A stretch of 64,000 nt of DNA, taken from Plenodomus lindquistii (Eukaryota; Ascomycota; Dothideomycetes; Pleosporales; Leptosphaeriaceae). Location of the stretch: assembly GCA_025504975.1 (NCBI GenBank), contig JANUWI010000006.1:992001-1056000 (forward strand), given 5' to 3'. This document shows, one piece after another, positions 1 to 10,328 of this stretch (positions are counted from its first letter, which is position 1; each line of letters starts with the position of its first letter). The position numbers were made by a program, and so were the translations under genes. The notes beneath the pieces were generated by a model. It did not search any database. It was not told the origin of the DNA and saw only the letters and a program-made list of their open reading frames with translations.

Positions 1-639
1 ATAGACAATGTGGATCTTCACACCGCAGCAGTTCCCCAACCCACGGAAAATCACAAAGACAGCCTCGTCCTCCGCACTCAATTTTACCACAACTTGTCAA
101 TCCGACGCAGCCTCAAAAGCGTCGGTATTAAAGCGGCGGCTGAGACAATGATCGAACAACGATACAGTGCGCCGTGTGCTACAAAGGAGACGTCTCTAAT
201 CAAAGCGAGCCGCTCCCTTTCAAGGATGTCTTAATTGCGGTGAAGATGCCAACATGGCATCTTAGCCTTTGCACTCATGTGCATGCAGACTCCACTTGTC
301 ACATCAGCGGCTCCTTGTTTATGAATGAGTGGCAGGTACATTTTTTGAGATTTTCTCTATCCATCGCTTTCCTACTCACTCAACTGTTTGTTGTGCAATT
401 CAGCGTGTCGCGCGTCTGTCGTTCTTGTCTCGCTTGCTGCGTTGCCTTTTTCCACAGCTCTGGCCAAAATAATAGAAGACGATCAATCCATTTACAAAAT
501 CTATATCCAAGAGCCTCGGTCTCAGCTTCTGCATAAACCCTTTCCTGAAAATCTTGCACCAAAACCCGTCGTCCATCCATCCCTCTTCCCAAGTTTCCGA
601 CCAGACCGACTCAAAAGCCAAGGCCCCTCCACCACAGCA
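1..639. other. Left edge, no supported gene
   Basis: Only short overlapping open frames are present, most lacking an ATG start. I see no recognisable domain, splice-consistent exon chain or RNA gene. The last ~250 bases are pyrimidine-rich and could be the leader of the small ORF that follows. Confidence 0.5.
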
Positions 640-879
640 ATGGCAAAAGACTCCTCCTTTCGCATCCTCATCGCCCTCCTCCTCACCATCCAAATCCTCT
701 GCTGGACCCTTACCCTCCTCGACCTCTTCAATCCCAACAAACTCCGCATCATCCAGAGCACCGCCGCCGACGCCATGCGCGCAACTACACGCATCTTCGC
801 GCCATTACTATCGAGACGAGCAAGTGGTCTGCTGTCCTACACGCAGATATATGAGATGATTGATGGGTTGGTGGGTTGA
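640..879 (+). CDS. Small single-pass membrane protein (hypothetical)
   Basis: A 79-residue ORF starting at the first in-frame ATG (640), with a purine at -3. Residues about 8-31 form one strongly hydrophobic segment (FRILIALLLTIQILCW and on), followed by a basic, amphipathic tail. This suggests a small membrane-anchored protein of ER, mitochondrial or plasma membrane. I recognise no family. The frame is open upstream to 388, but that part has no ATG and looks like leader sequence. The next gene, the cupin at 1084-1713, converges on it from the other strand. Support is the hydrophobic pattern and start context only, so it could be a chance ORF. Confidence 0.42.
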   Translation: MAKDSSFRILIALLLTIQILCWTLTLLDLFNPNKLRIIQSTAADAMRATTRIFAPLLSRRASGLLSYTQIYEMIDGLVG

Positions 880-1083
880 AGGGAGGGAAGATGATAGAGA
901 TGCATTACGACTTAACGAACGGACAACTGGAGGTATATGAATCAATACAACAAACTGGCACTGCACACTGTCAAGGTGGACGATGATGTGACTGGAGTAT
1001 CGGCGCATGGTCTTCTTGGTACGGCGTTTGAATGTTTTTTTTTTGCTGGACGTTCCACTATGTCTTAAATATTATTCGTTGCG

Positions 1084-1713
1084 CTACATGTCTTGGGGCA
1101 ATGGCTGTCCCCCAATGAGAATAGGTTCAGAACCCATGACTATACCCATGATACGAGCTGGCTTATCTTTTGACATGTTGATCCAGCGATGCGCTGTCCC
1201 GCGCTGAATGACGTGATCCTTCATTCGCTCATTAGCAAAAAAAAAGTTGTGATAACATTCTGCATGCACCAGTGGAACACTTACTCCGGCGAAGAATTCC
1301 CTGACTTCTCCGCTGTCAACCTCCATTCCAATATGGCCTTCCAGACAAACGGTGCAGTCGATCGACACCGTCCTATGCATACCCGTAGAGCCTCCTGGGC
1401 TGAGATTGGTGATGATGTAATTTACTCCATTCGGCAGCACCGGATTGCTCAAAAAGTACTGCGACGCAGGGCTTGTCTCGTCTTCTGTAAGATAGGCCTT
1501 GAGATCTGCGTCATTGCTCATCTGCGCAGGAATGTTGGGGACGGCATAGGCATGAGCTGCCGCAACGGAACCAAAGTCTTTGTACAAAAGACGAGGTTCT
1601 TCAGTGAAGATGGCTTTTCCTTCGCTGTTGTGTGAGGTGATGTAGCGACGACATTCGCGCATGCCAAAGTTTTTGCCAGGCGTGGCTTCGCCGGTGGGAT
1701 TGCCAACGCCCAT
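1084..1713 (-). CDS. Cupin-domain protein, cluster member
   Basis: Two exons (1713-1285 and 1218-1084) with a 66-nt intron at 1219-1284 (donor GTAAGT, branch-like GCTAATG). The intron length is a multiple of three with no stop, so an unspliced reading hides it. The product is 187 residues. The C-terminal half is a single cupin barrel: the first motif runs from GGSTGMHRTVS to a Glu in CLEGH, and the second, formed across the splice junction, reads GDHVIQRGTAHRWIN and matches the G-x5-[PR]-x-G-x2-H-x3-N pattern. Small fungal cupins of this type sit in polyketide or aromatic catabolic clusters and act as metal-dependent hydrolases, isomerases or dioxygenases. Its substrate cannot be read from sequence. 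It is divergent from the SDR gene at 2141 across 427 bp, so co-regulation is likely. The start at 1713 is the first ATG giving the compact family length. Confidence 0.85.
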   Translation of the reverse strand: MGVGNPTGEATPGKNFGMRECRRYITSHNSEGKAIFTEEPRLLYKDFGSVAAAHAYAVPNIPAQMSNDADLKAYLTEDETSPASQYFLSNPVLPNGVNYIITNLSPGGSTGMHRTVSIDCTVCLEGHIGMEVDSGEVREFFAGVSVPLVHAECYHNFFFANERMKDHVIQRGTAHRWINMSKDKPARIMGIVMGSEPILIGGQPLPQDM

Positions 1714-2140
1714 TTTGAGGAGGTGCTTATTGAGCTCTGACTTGGGGGCGTATAATTTATGGTCAGTGAGTCGTATAATTATTGTTATATGTGTCGAGTG
1801 ATGGTGTTCATTGGTTCGGAACGGGGAGCAAGCTTGCCCAATCGGAAGGCGCAACGAACTGGCGGAGGGCACACGTACTGTGCAAGTCAACACCGACAAC
1901 TCAGTAACTCCGTACCAGAGTAGCATGTCGCAAACTGGTTTGGGGTAGGTAGCCTGGACGTCATGGCAAGCGCTAATGCCATGGTTTGCGTTTCAATCTG
2001 CACGTAAGACGTTTGCGTGCTCCGACCTGTTCCGGGATATATGTATAAAAGTGCATATAGCTGTGTCAATTGAAGGTCTGCATCCATTGACCGGCCCCAC
2101 CTGACCTACCCACTACCTTTTGAAGATCAAACAGTCTACA
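1714..2140. promoter_or_regulatory. Shared divergent promoter, cupin and SDR genes
   Basis: A 427-bp intergenic region lies between two divergent ATGs. A TATA-like TATAAAA is at 2044-2050, about 90 bp before the SDR start. The octamer GTTCCGGG is at 2029-2036, and the surrounding CCGACCTGTTCCGG holds two CGG-type half-sites usable by a Zn2Cys6 regulator. The same octamer recurs upstream of the flavin reductase (3873-3880, reverse) and between the monooxygenase and lyase-like genes (10564-10571). Confidence 0.5.
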
Positions 2141-3019
2141 ATGCAAGTCGACTCAAATACTACAGCTGTAGTGACTGGTGCTGGAGGAGGAGTGGGGGAG
2201 TCTATAGCCCGCTGGCTCGCAAAGAAGGGCGCATCAGTGGTCATCGCTGACATTGACGGTGATTATGCTGAAACAGTTGCCAAAAAAATCCAGAAGGACT
2301 TTGGAACCAAAGCCATCAGCGTGCAGACCGACGTCTCCAAGCTCGAACAAGTGGAAAACCTCGCGAAGATCGCCTACGATACATTCGGCAGCGTTCAAAT
2401 CCTCTGCAACAATGCCGGAGTCACCATGCGTCCATTTAGAGCTTCATGGGACACGAGCTACGAAGACTTCCAGTGGATGTTCAACGTCAACTGGTGGGGC
2501 GTTCTCCATGGACACATGGCCTTTGTGCCGCGCATGAGGGAGACACCAGGCCGGAAGCACATTGTCAATACCTCATCCATGGCAACACAAATAACAATTG
2601 CCGGACACTCTGCCTACACAGCTTCCAAGTCCGCAGTCGACGGATTCACAACCACTGCCCGCGAGGAGTTGGCGACACAGAACATTGGCGTAAGCCTTTT
2701 CTTCCCCGGAGCAATCCGTACGCGCATATCTACTAGTGAACGTCTTCGGCCCAAGGAGGAGCGGTCGGAAACACGCAAGGTCAAACCTTATACTGACTAC
2801 CAGCCCGACTCAATTGGCAAAGTTGTACCTTTGCCGGACGTCGATCCCTCATACCCGCCTGATTCATTCACATATATCACGCCAGAACAAACGGGGCGCT
2901 TTGTGCTAGAGGGGATTTTGGAGAATAAGCCATATATCATGACTCATCCTGTGCCCGTGGAGAAATACGACGAACGTCGCAAAGAAATCATGGCAGCAGG
3001 ACCTAGAAAGGAAACCTGA
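2141..3019 (+). CDS. Short-chain dehydrogenase/reductase (SDR)
   Basis: An intronless 292-residue classical SDR, an NAD(P)-dependent alcohol/ketone oxidoreductase of the cytosol. Visible motifs, in order: TGAGGGVGESIA (cofactor-binding TGxxxGxG, residues ~12-23), an acidic residue in VVIADIDGD at the end of strand 2 (favouring NAD over NADP), CNNAGVT (~90), the catalytic Ser in VNTSSMATQ (~143), and YTASKSAVDG with the catalytic Tyr and Lys (~156-160). The C-terminal extension (~200-292) is longer than in minimal SDRs and typical of fungal and actinobacterial members. The ATG at 2141 is the first in frame; the frame upstream has only a TTG. It is divergent from the cupin and probably oxidises or reduces an intermediate in the same pathway. 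Confidence 0.9.
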   Translation: MQVDSNTTAVVTGAGGGVGESIARWLAKKGASVVIADIDGDYAETVAKKIQKDFGTKAISVQTDVSKLEQVENLAKIAYDTFGSVQILCNNAGVTMRPFRASWDTSYEDFQWMFNVNWWGVLHGHMAFVPRMRETPGRKHIVNTSSMATQITIAGHSAYTASKSAVDGFTTTAREELATQNIGVSLFFPGAIRTRISTSERLRPKEERSETRKVKPYTDYQPDSIGKVVPLPDVDPSYPPDSFTYITPEQTGRFVLEGILENKPYIMTHPVPVEKYDERRKEIMAAGPRKET

Positions 3020-4264
3020 TCACGGGGCTTGATGTAGAGAAAACGCGGTATCTGGCTCGGTCTATCATTCAAGACTTGTAACCGACAGTAAAATCGAACA
3101 AATGATACATACGCCTTCATCAGAATTGACATGGATGTTCCTGATCAACGTGCACTTTGAACTGTGATCACAAATCTCCTTCACGCTCAGCCTTTAGCCG
3201 TGAACTTGGCATTCAGTTCGTGCTAGATTTGGTCCTGACCTGAAGTCCTGTGATGTCTCTCTTCACTCAACAAAATGTCTAATTTGATTTTATCTAGGGT
3301 ATGTATGTTAATCTTACACAATACACACAGGGCCTCAAACGCAAATGCGCGTCCAAGTTGTATACCGACGTTACCCCTGCTTGGATTTGCAGTGCTGGCA
3401 GATCTACTCATCTACTCATACGCCTGAGAAGTCTGTCATGGACCTCTGTACTCACATCACCATGTTTTGCCTCGGCATGGGCAAATCTGTGTTCCGACAC
3501 GACACTTTACAGCACGGCCCCACCGCTATCAAAGATGAAGGGGGGGGGGTGTTTATTTTCTTCGCGAAGATTATGATAGTTGTAGCTATGTGAAGGCTTG
3601 ATAACTTATGCCTGTGATTTCAGCTACATGCAAGGCCACTCGTAGTACCCATATGAGCAACACTACGCCTGTATCTTTCACGAGAACGCTTAGACCAAGT
3701 TGTGGCAAAGCATGAGGGTGACTGACTACCCTGGCGCTTGAGTAGTCACAAGCACAAGATTTCGAGTAAGTGGCTGAATTCAGAATCCGCTCAGAGAAGG
3801 AAAACCTACGTGCACAAAGGGAATGATCTTGATTCATCGAGGCGTCCGGAGTTGGTAGTAGTAATCGGCTCGCCCGGAACCCGGAAGTCCAGCGGAGCCT
3901 CATGGAAGCGTTCACTCGATCTTCCGATTGATGCGGACGTATAATCGTGCCAAGCATACGAGGCATGGCCGATCCTGAGGTCGCCCAATGAGCATTGAAA
4001 CCAATTGCTCGCCCCTCAAGGATATCCGATACGCTCGACGACTGACTAGATCAACATGGCTGTCTTTACAATCACGACTGTAACCACCGCCGACAAGCTA
4101 TATAGCTACCATAGGTAGTCAGGACATGAACCACCAGTCAGACAGCATTGCTACATCCAGCCTACCACGTTATTCCCTCCCCCGTCTCATTGATTAGATG
4201 ATCACAAGCTCGAAGAGCATTGAAAGCATCACCTGCCTCCCTTCACGATCCACTACCACCCGCC
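3020..4264. other. Intergenic region before the flavin reductase
   Basis: 1.2 kb without a convincing gene. Open frames on both strands (for example 3586-3966 minus) lack domain signatures and good splice sites. It holds a run of nine G at about 3541 and the element CCCGGAACCCGGAAG at 3873-3887, a near-direct repeat of a CCGG-containing unit and a plausible regulator site for the gene at 4265. Confidence 0.5.
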
Positions 4265-4822
4265 ATGGCAACCACAACCATGGTCACAACGCAAGATGCC
4301 AGCCTCCCCGCCCCAAGCACACCCAGCCTCGCCAAACAAGATACCCAAGAAGTCATGTCAAAAATGAAAGACGCCCTACGACGCCACGCCAAGTCCGTTG
4401 TTGTAGTCTCCTGCCGCCACGAAGGCACACGCTACGCCATGGCCGCAACCGCCTCTGTTGAGCTCAGCCTCGACCCACCCTCACTCCTTATCTGCGTCAA
4501 CAGAAACGCATCCATCTTCATGCCCCTCAGCAACGGTGCAACAAACTTTTGCATCAACATCCTGCACTCGTCGCAGGAGAATGTTGCAGGCGTTTGTAGC
4601 GGCAGGGTCAAGGGCGAGGCAAGGTTCGAAACGGGTAATTGGGAAGAAGATGATGCGGGGACACCGTATCTTGCGGATGCACAGGCTAGCTTCTTTTGCG
4701 AACTTGATGGGAGCTTGGCATATGGCACACATGTTGCTTTTGTTGGCGCGGTCAAGGCGGTTAATGTGACAGGGGAGGTTGAACCGTTGGTGTATCTTGA
4801 TGGTGCTTATAAGGTGCTTTGA
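4265..4822 (+). CDS. Flavin reductase-like FMN-binding protein
   Basis: An intronless 185-residue protein matching the short-chain flavin reductase-like domain (HpaC/NtaB type). After a low-complexity Thr/Ser/Pro leader (1-35), the split-barrel domain runs from about 40 to the end: KSVVVVSCRHEGTRYAMAAT, SVELSLDPPSLLICVNRNAS (the conserved S-x-D-P-P strand and FMN contact), FCINILHSSQENVAG, and the C-terminal GEVEPLVYLDGAYKVL with the conserved Y-x-x-G-x-Y. Family members use NAD(P)H to reduce FMN or FAD and pass it to a partner oxygenase. An FMNH2-dependent monooxygenase of exactly the matching class is encoded 4 kb away (8922-10328), so the two are likely a two-component system. The start at 4265 is the first in-frame ATG; the frame begins earlier without one. 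Confidence 0.88.
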   Translation: MATTTMVTTQDASLPAPSTPSLAKQDTQEVMSKMKDALRRHAKSVVVVSCRHEGTRYAMAATASVELSLDPPSLLICVNRNASIFMPLSNGATNFCINILHSSQENVAGVCSGRVKGEARFETGNWEEDDAGTPYLADAQASFFCELDGSLAYGTHVAFVGAVKAVNVTGEVEPLVYLDGAYKVL

Positions 4823-5142
4823 ATGGACAAAGCGTGTTGCGAGGGATAAATGAGCCGGGTGACCACTGACCTGTTGAGTCTTGTAATCTCTGGTAGACTG
4901 CGCACGTTGTTGACGTGAAGTTGAGCGTCGCATTAACATGTATAGTACATTGGAAAACATGAACATATCCTGAATCTCCCCTGTTTCGCGTTATCATTTT
5001 GAAGTGCTTTTGATTCTGTCCCTCTAATTTGGAACATGAAGATAGGACGCGTAGGTGAATACACGTCGGTGTAAGGGATCATTTTCACGAGCGCATGTAC
5101 ATGACCAAGTGTCGAGATAAATCACGACTATGGTAAGCGACT
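4823..5142. other. Convergent 3' region, reductase and regulator genes
   Basis: 320 bp between two converging stop codons. I see no ORF with support; it presumably holds both 3' untranslated regions. Confidence 0.5.
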
Positions 5143-7966
5143 CTAATTAACGTCAAACCCCATCGCTCCCCAATCGTCAAATCCGAAATCTGTCCAATCT
5201 CCCCCAACAGCCTACAACATGATCAGCTAAGCCACACTGCGGCCCAAGACAACAGCAAACTTACCTCGAATAGCGGAAGAGTGGCATCAATATCAAATGA
5301 TTCAGATGCAGGCGCAATGTCGAAATCAGTATCGTTTCTTGCCGCCTCATTTTTTGCTCGCCTGACGACTTCTCTTGCATACGATGCGATCTTGCGAGGC
5401 GTCTGAGTCCCGAGCTCCGACCCGCTCAGAAAATCCAAATAACCGAAATGCCCTACGACGGCATCAAGAAGGGAGAGATCAGATTCTGCGCTGGGGAGGC
5501 GGGGATACTGAACCACGTGAAGAAAGAGGTTGATCAGCCCAACGAGGGGCAAAAACGTTGTCAAGCTGTGGCAGGGATGAGTTCAGTTCTAGTGTACTTT
5601 GTGCAGAGAACAGACGAGGGCTTACTGACCATACATTGATTTCTGTAGAGATTCTCAGACCCTGCATAGTGATTATAATGTCGCGAGCTGCCGCGGCAAC
5701 GATAGCTGTGCTCTTTTCCTTCTGTAGGGCTAATTCGGCATCTTGGCTAGCCGCGTAATCCGAAATGAGCCATGGAGAGCAAAACGGCGTATGGATCAGG
5801 ATCAAGCAGCTGTTGTAGTGGGAGCGAAAGAAGTTTACGTGGGCCGGATGCAGGCCTGGAGATAAGGTCTTGGATGTGGCGGAAGACCACTTCTTCAAAG
5901 CCGGAGCAAGGCTGTCGTACCATTCTCGAAGTTGCTCATCGAGAGCACGAGCGATTACCATGATTTTTGCTGGACTCTTCCGTTTTAGCTTGCTTGTTGA
6001 GAGGCGTTTTAGCACGACCGACGTGATCTGGAAGAACCTTGCTGTCGACCACGTCATCTCCATTCTCGCTTCAGTTCCAGGAGGTGGCTTGTATCGCAAG
6101 GGGCAAGTTATGGATGTATCGTCAATGGTCTGGAAAATCCGGATAACGTCAGTTTCACAAATGTAGAGCATTATTGGGGATGATGTACGTACACTTGGCC
6201 TCCCTGAACGTAGAGCCAACTGCTTATCGTAGACGTATATTGTCCACCAATAGGCATACCGTGTGCATATCTCCTGTTCGGACAGCTTACTAGACTCGCT
6301 CACCTTGAGGTGTAGTCCCTTGCACTGAGCCAAACGTACTGTGCTGGCAACCAGCATATACTCTAACGCGAGGTTACCAATCGCTTCAGAAAATGCAGCC
6401 TGTGATCCCGCAGGTAATATGGTCAGGTGAAACTCGTTGCAGTATCAGGATCGTGAAAGCTTACCATCATTATGAGGGCTTGGATAGCAGCGATACCGCT
6501 TGGAGCAAATATAAGCTCATTATGCACGGAGAGCGCATTTTCAAAATATGGCCAAGCCTGTTCTCGCGCTTCGATAAATGCCGAAGGATAAAGGTTTTCT
6601 GCTACTGTTGCCCTACATCCAATGGCATACAAAGTGTTTCGTAGCGCATACCATGCAGGGTCTTCGATTGTACTGGTGTCTGATCTATTCAAGTGCTCAC
6701 GAAGCCGCTCCTCGAATGCAGATCGGTCAACGGTACCCCATACGGCATCGAGCCCTAGATCAAAATAGGCTGCAGTGGTAAATCAGTAAGCCTGCGCTTA
6801 GTGTCTTGCTTGCTTTTCCTACCTTGTGTCCACATCCATGCCGTCTCAGGACTAGGCTCTGGAGTTCTGGTCTGTCCAACTCCTCGCTGTTTGTTGAAAT
6901 TCCAGATCTCAGACGCGAGTTCCCTAGCTATAGCTGTAAAGTCTGGATTTCCGATGCGATGTGAAACCCAACTGACTACAGGTTTGGCGCATATCGAGAA
7001 ATAGGTACTGCGGACTAGACCTTATCAACGTGCGTCTTCCAACTGGCGCATGAACAAACCTTCGTCTTCACTGACAACCTGGATAGCACGGTGGTCAGCC
7101 CAACCAGATATCTTTCAGAATAAGGCTGCGACTTCTTACTTCGACCTCAGCATCCGTCGTGTCCTCTTCGTTGTTGAGCGTTGTGGGCGGCGAAATGAAT
7201 GCATGCTGCGCATCATTGCTCAATACACTCGGGCGAGGGGATCGAACGCTTTGTTGGAGGTTGCTCTCGGGGTGAGGAATTTCTATTAGTGGTGAGCCTT
7301 GCTGCTGTGAGTCTGACGTTAATCCCCGCCTGGTTGTGGGATCCGGCAAAGGCTGCCGGCCATGTGCCGCACTCGATAGGTTGTGATGTGGGTCGGACAA
7401 AGCTGTTGGTTCCTGAGGAGCTTCATCCCAGGTCCTACCATGAATGTGCCCTTGGCTCGAGTTGGATTGAACTGAGGTATCTTGCCAGAACGATCCGTTT
7501 GGTGGAGTCCTATTTGGTGCGAGACTAGCAACTGGGACTCGTGGGGCAATCAAGGGATGTGTTGCCGCAACGGGCCGGTATGCGGCAGCCTCGGATAGCG
7601 GAGCTGTGGATGCTGCACCCTCGAGGAGACGAGGGGACTTGGTAGCCCGCAACATTGCTTCAAGGCGGGCGATTTTATCTTCCAGCATTGCGTCCCGACC
7701 CCTACGCTTCCGCGCCCTTGGAGGAAGGGCGGGGAACCAGCAATGCTCATTGTGTTCCTGATGTGCAATTAGCAGAGAAGATAGTGATGGACGATTGCGC
7801 GGTACTACCTGACAATTACTACAAGGCGCTGTGCCACTGCCTGATGAATTGTTAGTTTAGAGCCAATACTCAACGGGTATTAACAGAGTTGTCCACATTT
7901 GGCCTTCTTCACGCGGCAGTGGTTGCATGCAGACAGACATTTGGTGCCGCGTTGCCGGGCAGCCAT
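5143..7966 (-). CDS. Zn2Cys6 transcription factor with fungal-specific domain
   Basis: Ten exons, 774 residues. Introns: 7841-7884, 7758-7808, 7079-7139, 7015-7059, 6770-6822, 6400-6464, 6130-6192, 5566-5629, 5212-5264; all phases agree. The binuclear zinc cluster lies at residues 14-44 (C-x2-C-x6-C-x9-C-x2-C-x6-C), assembled from three exons, the middle one only 32 nt. A basic linker (RARKRRGRD) and a short coiled coil (MLEDKIARLEAML, ~61-75) follow, as in Gal4-type dimerising regulators. A Ser/Pro/Gln-rich stretch runs to ~240, then the fungal-specific regulatory domain (~270-600; LGLDAVWGTVDRSAF, LALEYMLVASTVRLAQCKGLHLK, YAYWWTIYVYDKQLALRSGRPS). The C-terminus is acidic with DFGFDDWGAMGFDVN, a plausible activation segment. 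It lies between the flavin reductase and monooxygenase genes, so it is probably the pathway-specific regulator. The ATG at 7966 gives the usual short N-terminal tail before the zinc cluster. Confidence 0.9.
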
Positions 7967-8921
7967 TCTCCAAGCACGAACGACGAAAATGCGATGTGTG
8001 ATTTGGGTGAACTTCAGCTCGGTCAGAGCAGGTGGACAATATGGCAACGATGAGATCGGGGAAGGAACATGCGGTAGAGGTCTCGGAATCCTGCCGCTCG
8101 GCCCTTTGGGGCCCCTCCATCAAAAGTTAAGTTTGTTTGATCATTGGATGAGGCTCGTTTACACTCTTTAGTTGTGGGGTCATGCGGGACAAAAACTGGG
8201 GTAACGATATGTAATCAAAGATGGGTGATGCCACTTCACTAGCTATAATATAAGTAAGTGGAGTACTCAAGCGCCCGGGGTAGCTATGGTACTTACATAG
8301 TACACAGTACAGTATCTGGACACATCGGATTAGATCCTTGCTAGTCTCGGTATTATATCGAGGAGAGACCGAGCTATTAGTGTATCAGAACTGCGCAGAT
8401 CACCTTTCACTATTAGTACGCTTTTCTTTGGTATAATACGGAAACTAGCAAGGATCCAATCCGATGTGTCTACACCCTGTAGTATGAATACTGGTAGGAC
8501 ATACCATAACCAAAAGCGGCCTAGCGTATCAGCGAATACACTCCCCTCTCGACTAACGCAAGAGTTTCCTCTCTTCCAAAGACTACCCCGCCTCCAGATT
8601 CGCTTAACCGATCAGACCGCGTTGATTAGTACCGTGCTGTTGATCTCCACCGCCAGAAAAGCCATCAGCATCGAACACGGCAAGTAGAGCCGACCAATCG
8701 GAAGGTTCAGCTACTTCCACCCGGGAAGATCCCCATTCCGCCCCAAGTCTCACATCATCATCAAGTACTTTGCATGAGTAAACTCCATTCCACAGTCAGC
8801 CCAACAAAGCAATGTTTCTGGGCTGGCAGTTTCTTAAACACTTTGTTGACCAGGACAAGACTAAATACCAGGCAATCATGATTCTTAACCGGTACATTTC
8901 CCCAACACAACCTCACGGACA
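7967..8921. other. Intergenic region between regulator and monooxygenase
   Basis: Holds the regulator promoter (7967 to about 8300), the MITE at 8310-8479 and the 3' flank of the monooxygenase. No ORF here has coding support. Confidence 0.5.
8310..8479. mobile_element. MITE with ~50-bp terminal inverted repeats, TA target duplication
   Basis: A 170-bp non-coding element. Left arm from 8310 (CAGTATCTGGACACATCGG) and right arm ending at 8479 (reverse complement CAGGGTGTAGACACATCGG) pair over about 50 bp with roughly ten mismatches; the core 8319-8345 against 8444-8470 is nearly perfect. It is flanked on both sides by TA (8308-8309 and 8480-8481), the target duplication of Tc1/mariner/pogo (Fot1-type) transposons, and starts with CAG. 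The ~70-bp spacer has no ORF, so it is non-autonomous. It lies downstream of the monooxygenase stop and about 340 bp upstream of the regulator ATG, so it could affect the regulator promoter. Confidence 0.8.
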
Positions 8922-10328
8922 TCACTCATCCTCCTTATAAAAACCCCTATACTTCGCCGCCGGATGTCTCTCATTCACCTCCGGCCTACTCTTCGGAAAC
9001 ATCTTCTCCCTCAGTGTCCCAGGACTATACTCCGTCTTCATGAGGCCCCTCCTCTTCAGCTCCGGCGCAACCAACTCCACAAAATCATGCACCGTCCCCG
9101 GAACCGTCGCCGAAATCAAGTTGAAGCCTGTAATCCCTGCTTCAATGTACTCTTCGAAGCGATCGGCAATCATGGCGGGGGTTCCGCAGTACCGCATGAT
9201 CCGAATGGAGTTTGCGGCCAAGTCTCTGATGGTGGCTTTGCGGTCCTTGATAGTGTCGATGGTGATTGTGAGAGGGCCCTGCATGCCATGGGCTAGGGGA
9301 AGTAGGTCTTCGAGGGGTGTGTCTGGGGGATACGCTGACAAGTCGAGGCCCGTGGCTCCGCTGAACTGGAGGTGGTGAGCTGTTACGTCGAGATTGTCGT
9401 TGTATTCTTCTTGTTTGGCTTGGGCTTCCTCGAGCGTCTTGCCAACAATAGGGGTGATGCCCTCGATGAAATGCATGTCGTCGGGGTTACGGCCAGCGGC
9501 TTTCGCGGCAGCAGTAATTTGTTCAATCTTCTTCTTCGCGGCTTCTGGCGTGCCGGAGATGAGGAAGCAGCCTTCTGCATGCTTGCCGGCGAATTCGATG
9601 CCAGGGCCCGATGCACCGGCTTGAAAGATGACGGGTGCACGTTGGGGTGAGGGCTCGACTGTGTGCGGTCCTTCAACAGAGTAGTGCTCGCTCTTGTGGT
9701 TGATCTTGTGGACTTTTTTGGGATCAGAGTAGATGTTGTTTTTGCCATCTCTCACTACAGAGCCGACGTCGTGAGATCCCTCCCACAATTTGTAGGTGAC
9801 ATCGATGTACTCATCCGCCCAGGCGTAGCGAGCAGCGTGGTCCTTGAGCTCGGGTAGGCCTAGGCATTTGGCTCCGTTGGAGGTAGAGCCTGTAACGACG
9901 TTCCAGCCCATACGACCTTTGCTCAGATGATCCAGTGTAGAGATCTGTCTAGCGAACATGTAGGGCTGCGCGGCAAACACAGAGCTGGTATAGATGAGTC
10001 CAAGGTGTTTAGTGACGTAGGCTAGTGTTCCCATCAACGCCATGGGATCGCAAGATGGGAATTGGACGGCGTGCTTGGGCACATCCTTCCAGTTTGGCGC
10101 GTCGTACATGCCTAGGATATCGGCGAAGAAGATCATGTCGATTTTTGTCTCTTCGGCAAGCTTGGCCAGCTCAACCCAGAGGTCAAGAGTGGTGTACTCT
10201 TTGGTACGCGAAGAAGGCATTCGCCAAAGACCATGTTCGAGATGAGAGGGTGTGTTCATAAAAATAAAGTTGTAGGTCAGGGGCAGACCTGTCTTGCTCG
10301 TTTTGAGGGTTGGCTTCGTATCGCTCAT
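8922..10328 (-). CDS. FMNH2-dependent monooxygenase, NtaA/SnaA/DszA family
   Basis: An intronless 468-residue luciferase-like flavin monooxygenase of the NtaA/SnaA/DszA/SoxA group, the full length for the family (~440-470). Recognisable segments: the N-terminal FIFMNTPSHLEHGLWRMP strand, WVELAKLAEETKIDMIFFAD (~50-70), the FMN-phosphate region around YTSSVFAAQPYMFARQISTL, LSKGRMGWNVVTGS (~135-150), the substrate lid with KINHKSEHYSVEGPH, and RAPVIFQAGASGPGIEFAGKHAEG (~230-255). Such enzymes take FMNH2 from a separate reductase and oxidatively cleave C-N or C-S bonds (nitrilotriacetate, EDTA, sulfones) or carry out related oxidations. A candidate reductase is at 4265-4822. It is divergent from the lyase-like gene at 11013. 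The ATG at 10328 gives family length. The substrate cannot be inferred. Confidence 0.92.
   Translation of the reverse strand: MSDTKPTLKTSKTGLPLTYNFIFMNTPSHLEHGLWRMPSSRTKEYTTLDLWVELAKLAEETKIDMIFFADILGMYDAPNWKDVPKHAVQFPSCDPMALMGTLAYVTKHLGLIYTSSVFAAQPYMFARQISTLDHLSKGRMGWNVVTGSTSNGAKCLGLPELKDHAARYAWADEYIDVTYKLWEGSHDVGSVVRDGKNNIYSDPKKVHKINHKSEHYSVEGPHTVEPSPQRAPVIFQAGASGPGIEFAGKHAEGCFLISGTPEAAKKKIEQITAAAKAAGRNPDDMHFIEGITPIVGKTLEEAQAKQEEYNDNLDVTAHHLQFSGATGLDLSAYPPDTPLEDLLPLAHGMQGPLTITIDTIKDRKATIRDLAANSIRIMRYCGTPAMIADRFEEYIEAGITGFNLISATVPGTVHDFVELVAPELKRRGLMKTEYSPGTLREKMFPKSRPEVNERHPAAKYRGFYKEDE

Noticed and set aside
3586..3966. Minus-strand frame of 126 codons between SDR and flavin reductase
   Set aside because: No domain and no splice partners; composition does not resemble the neighbouring genes.
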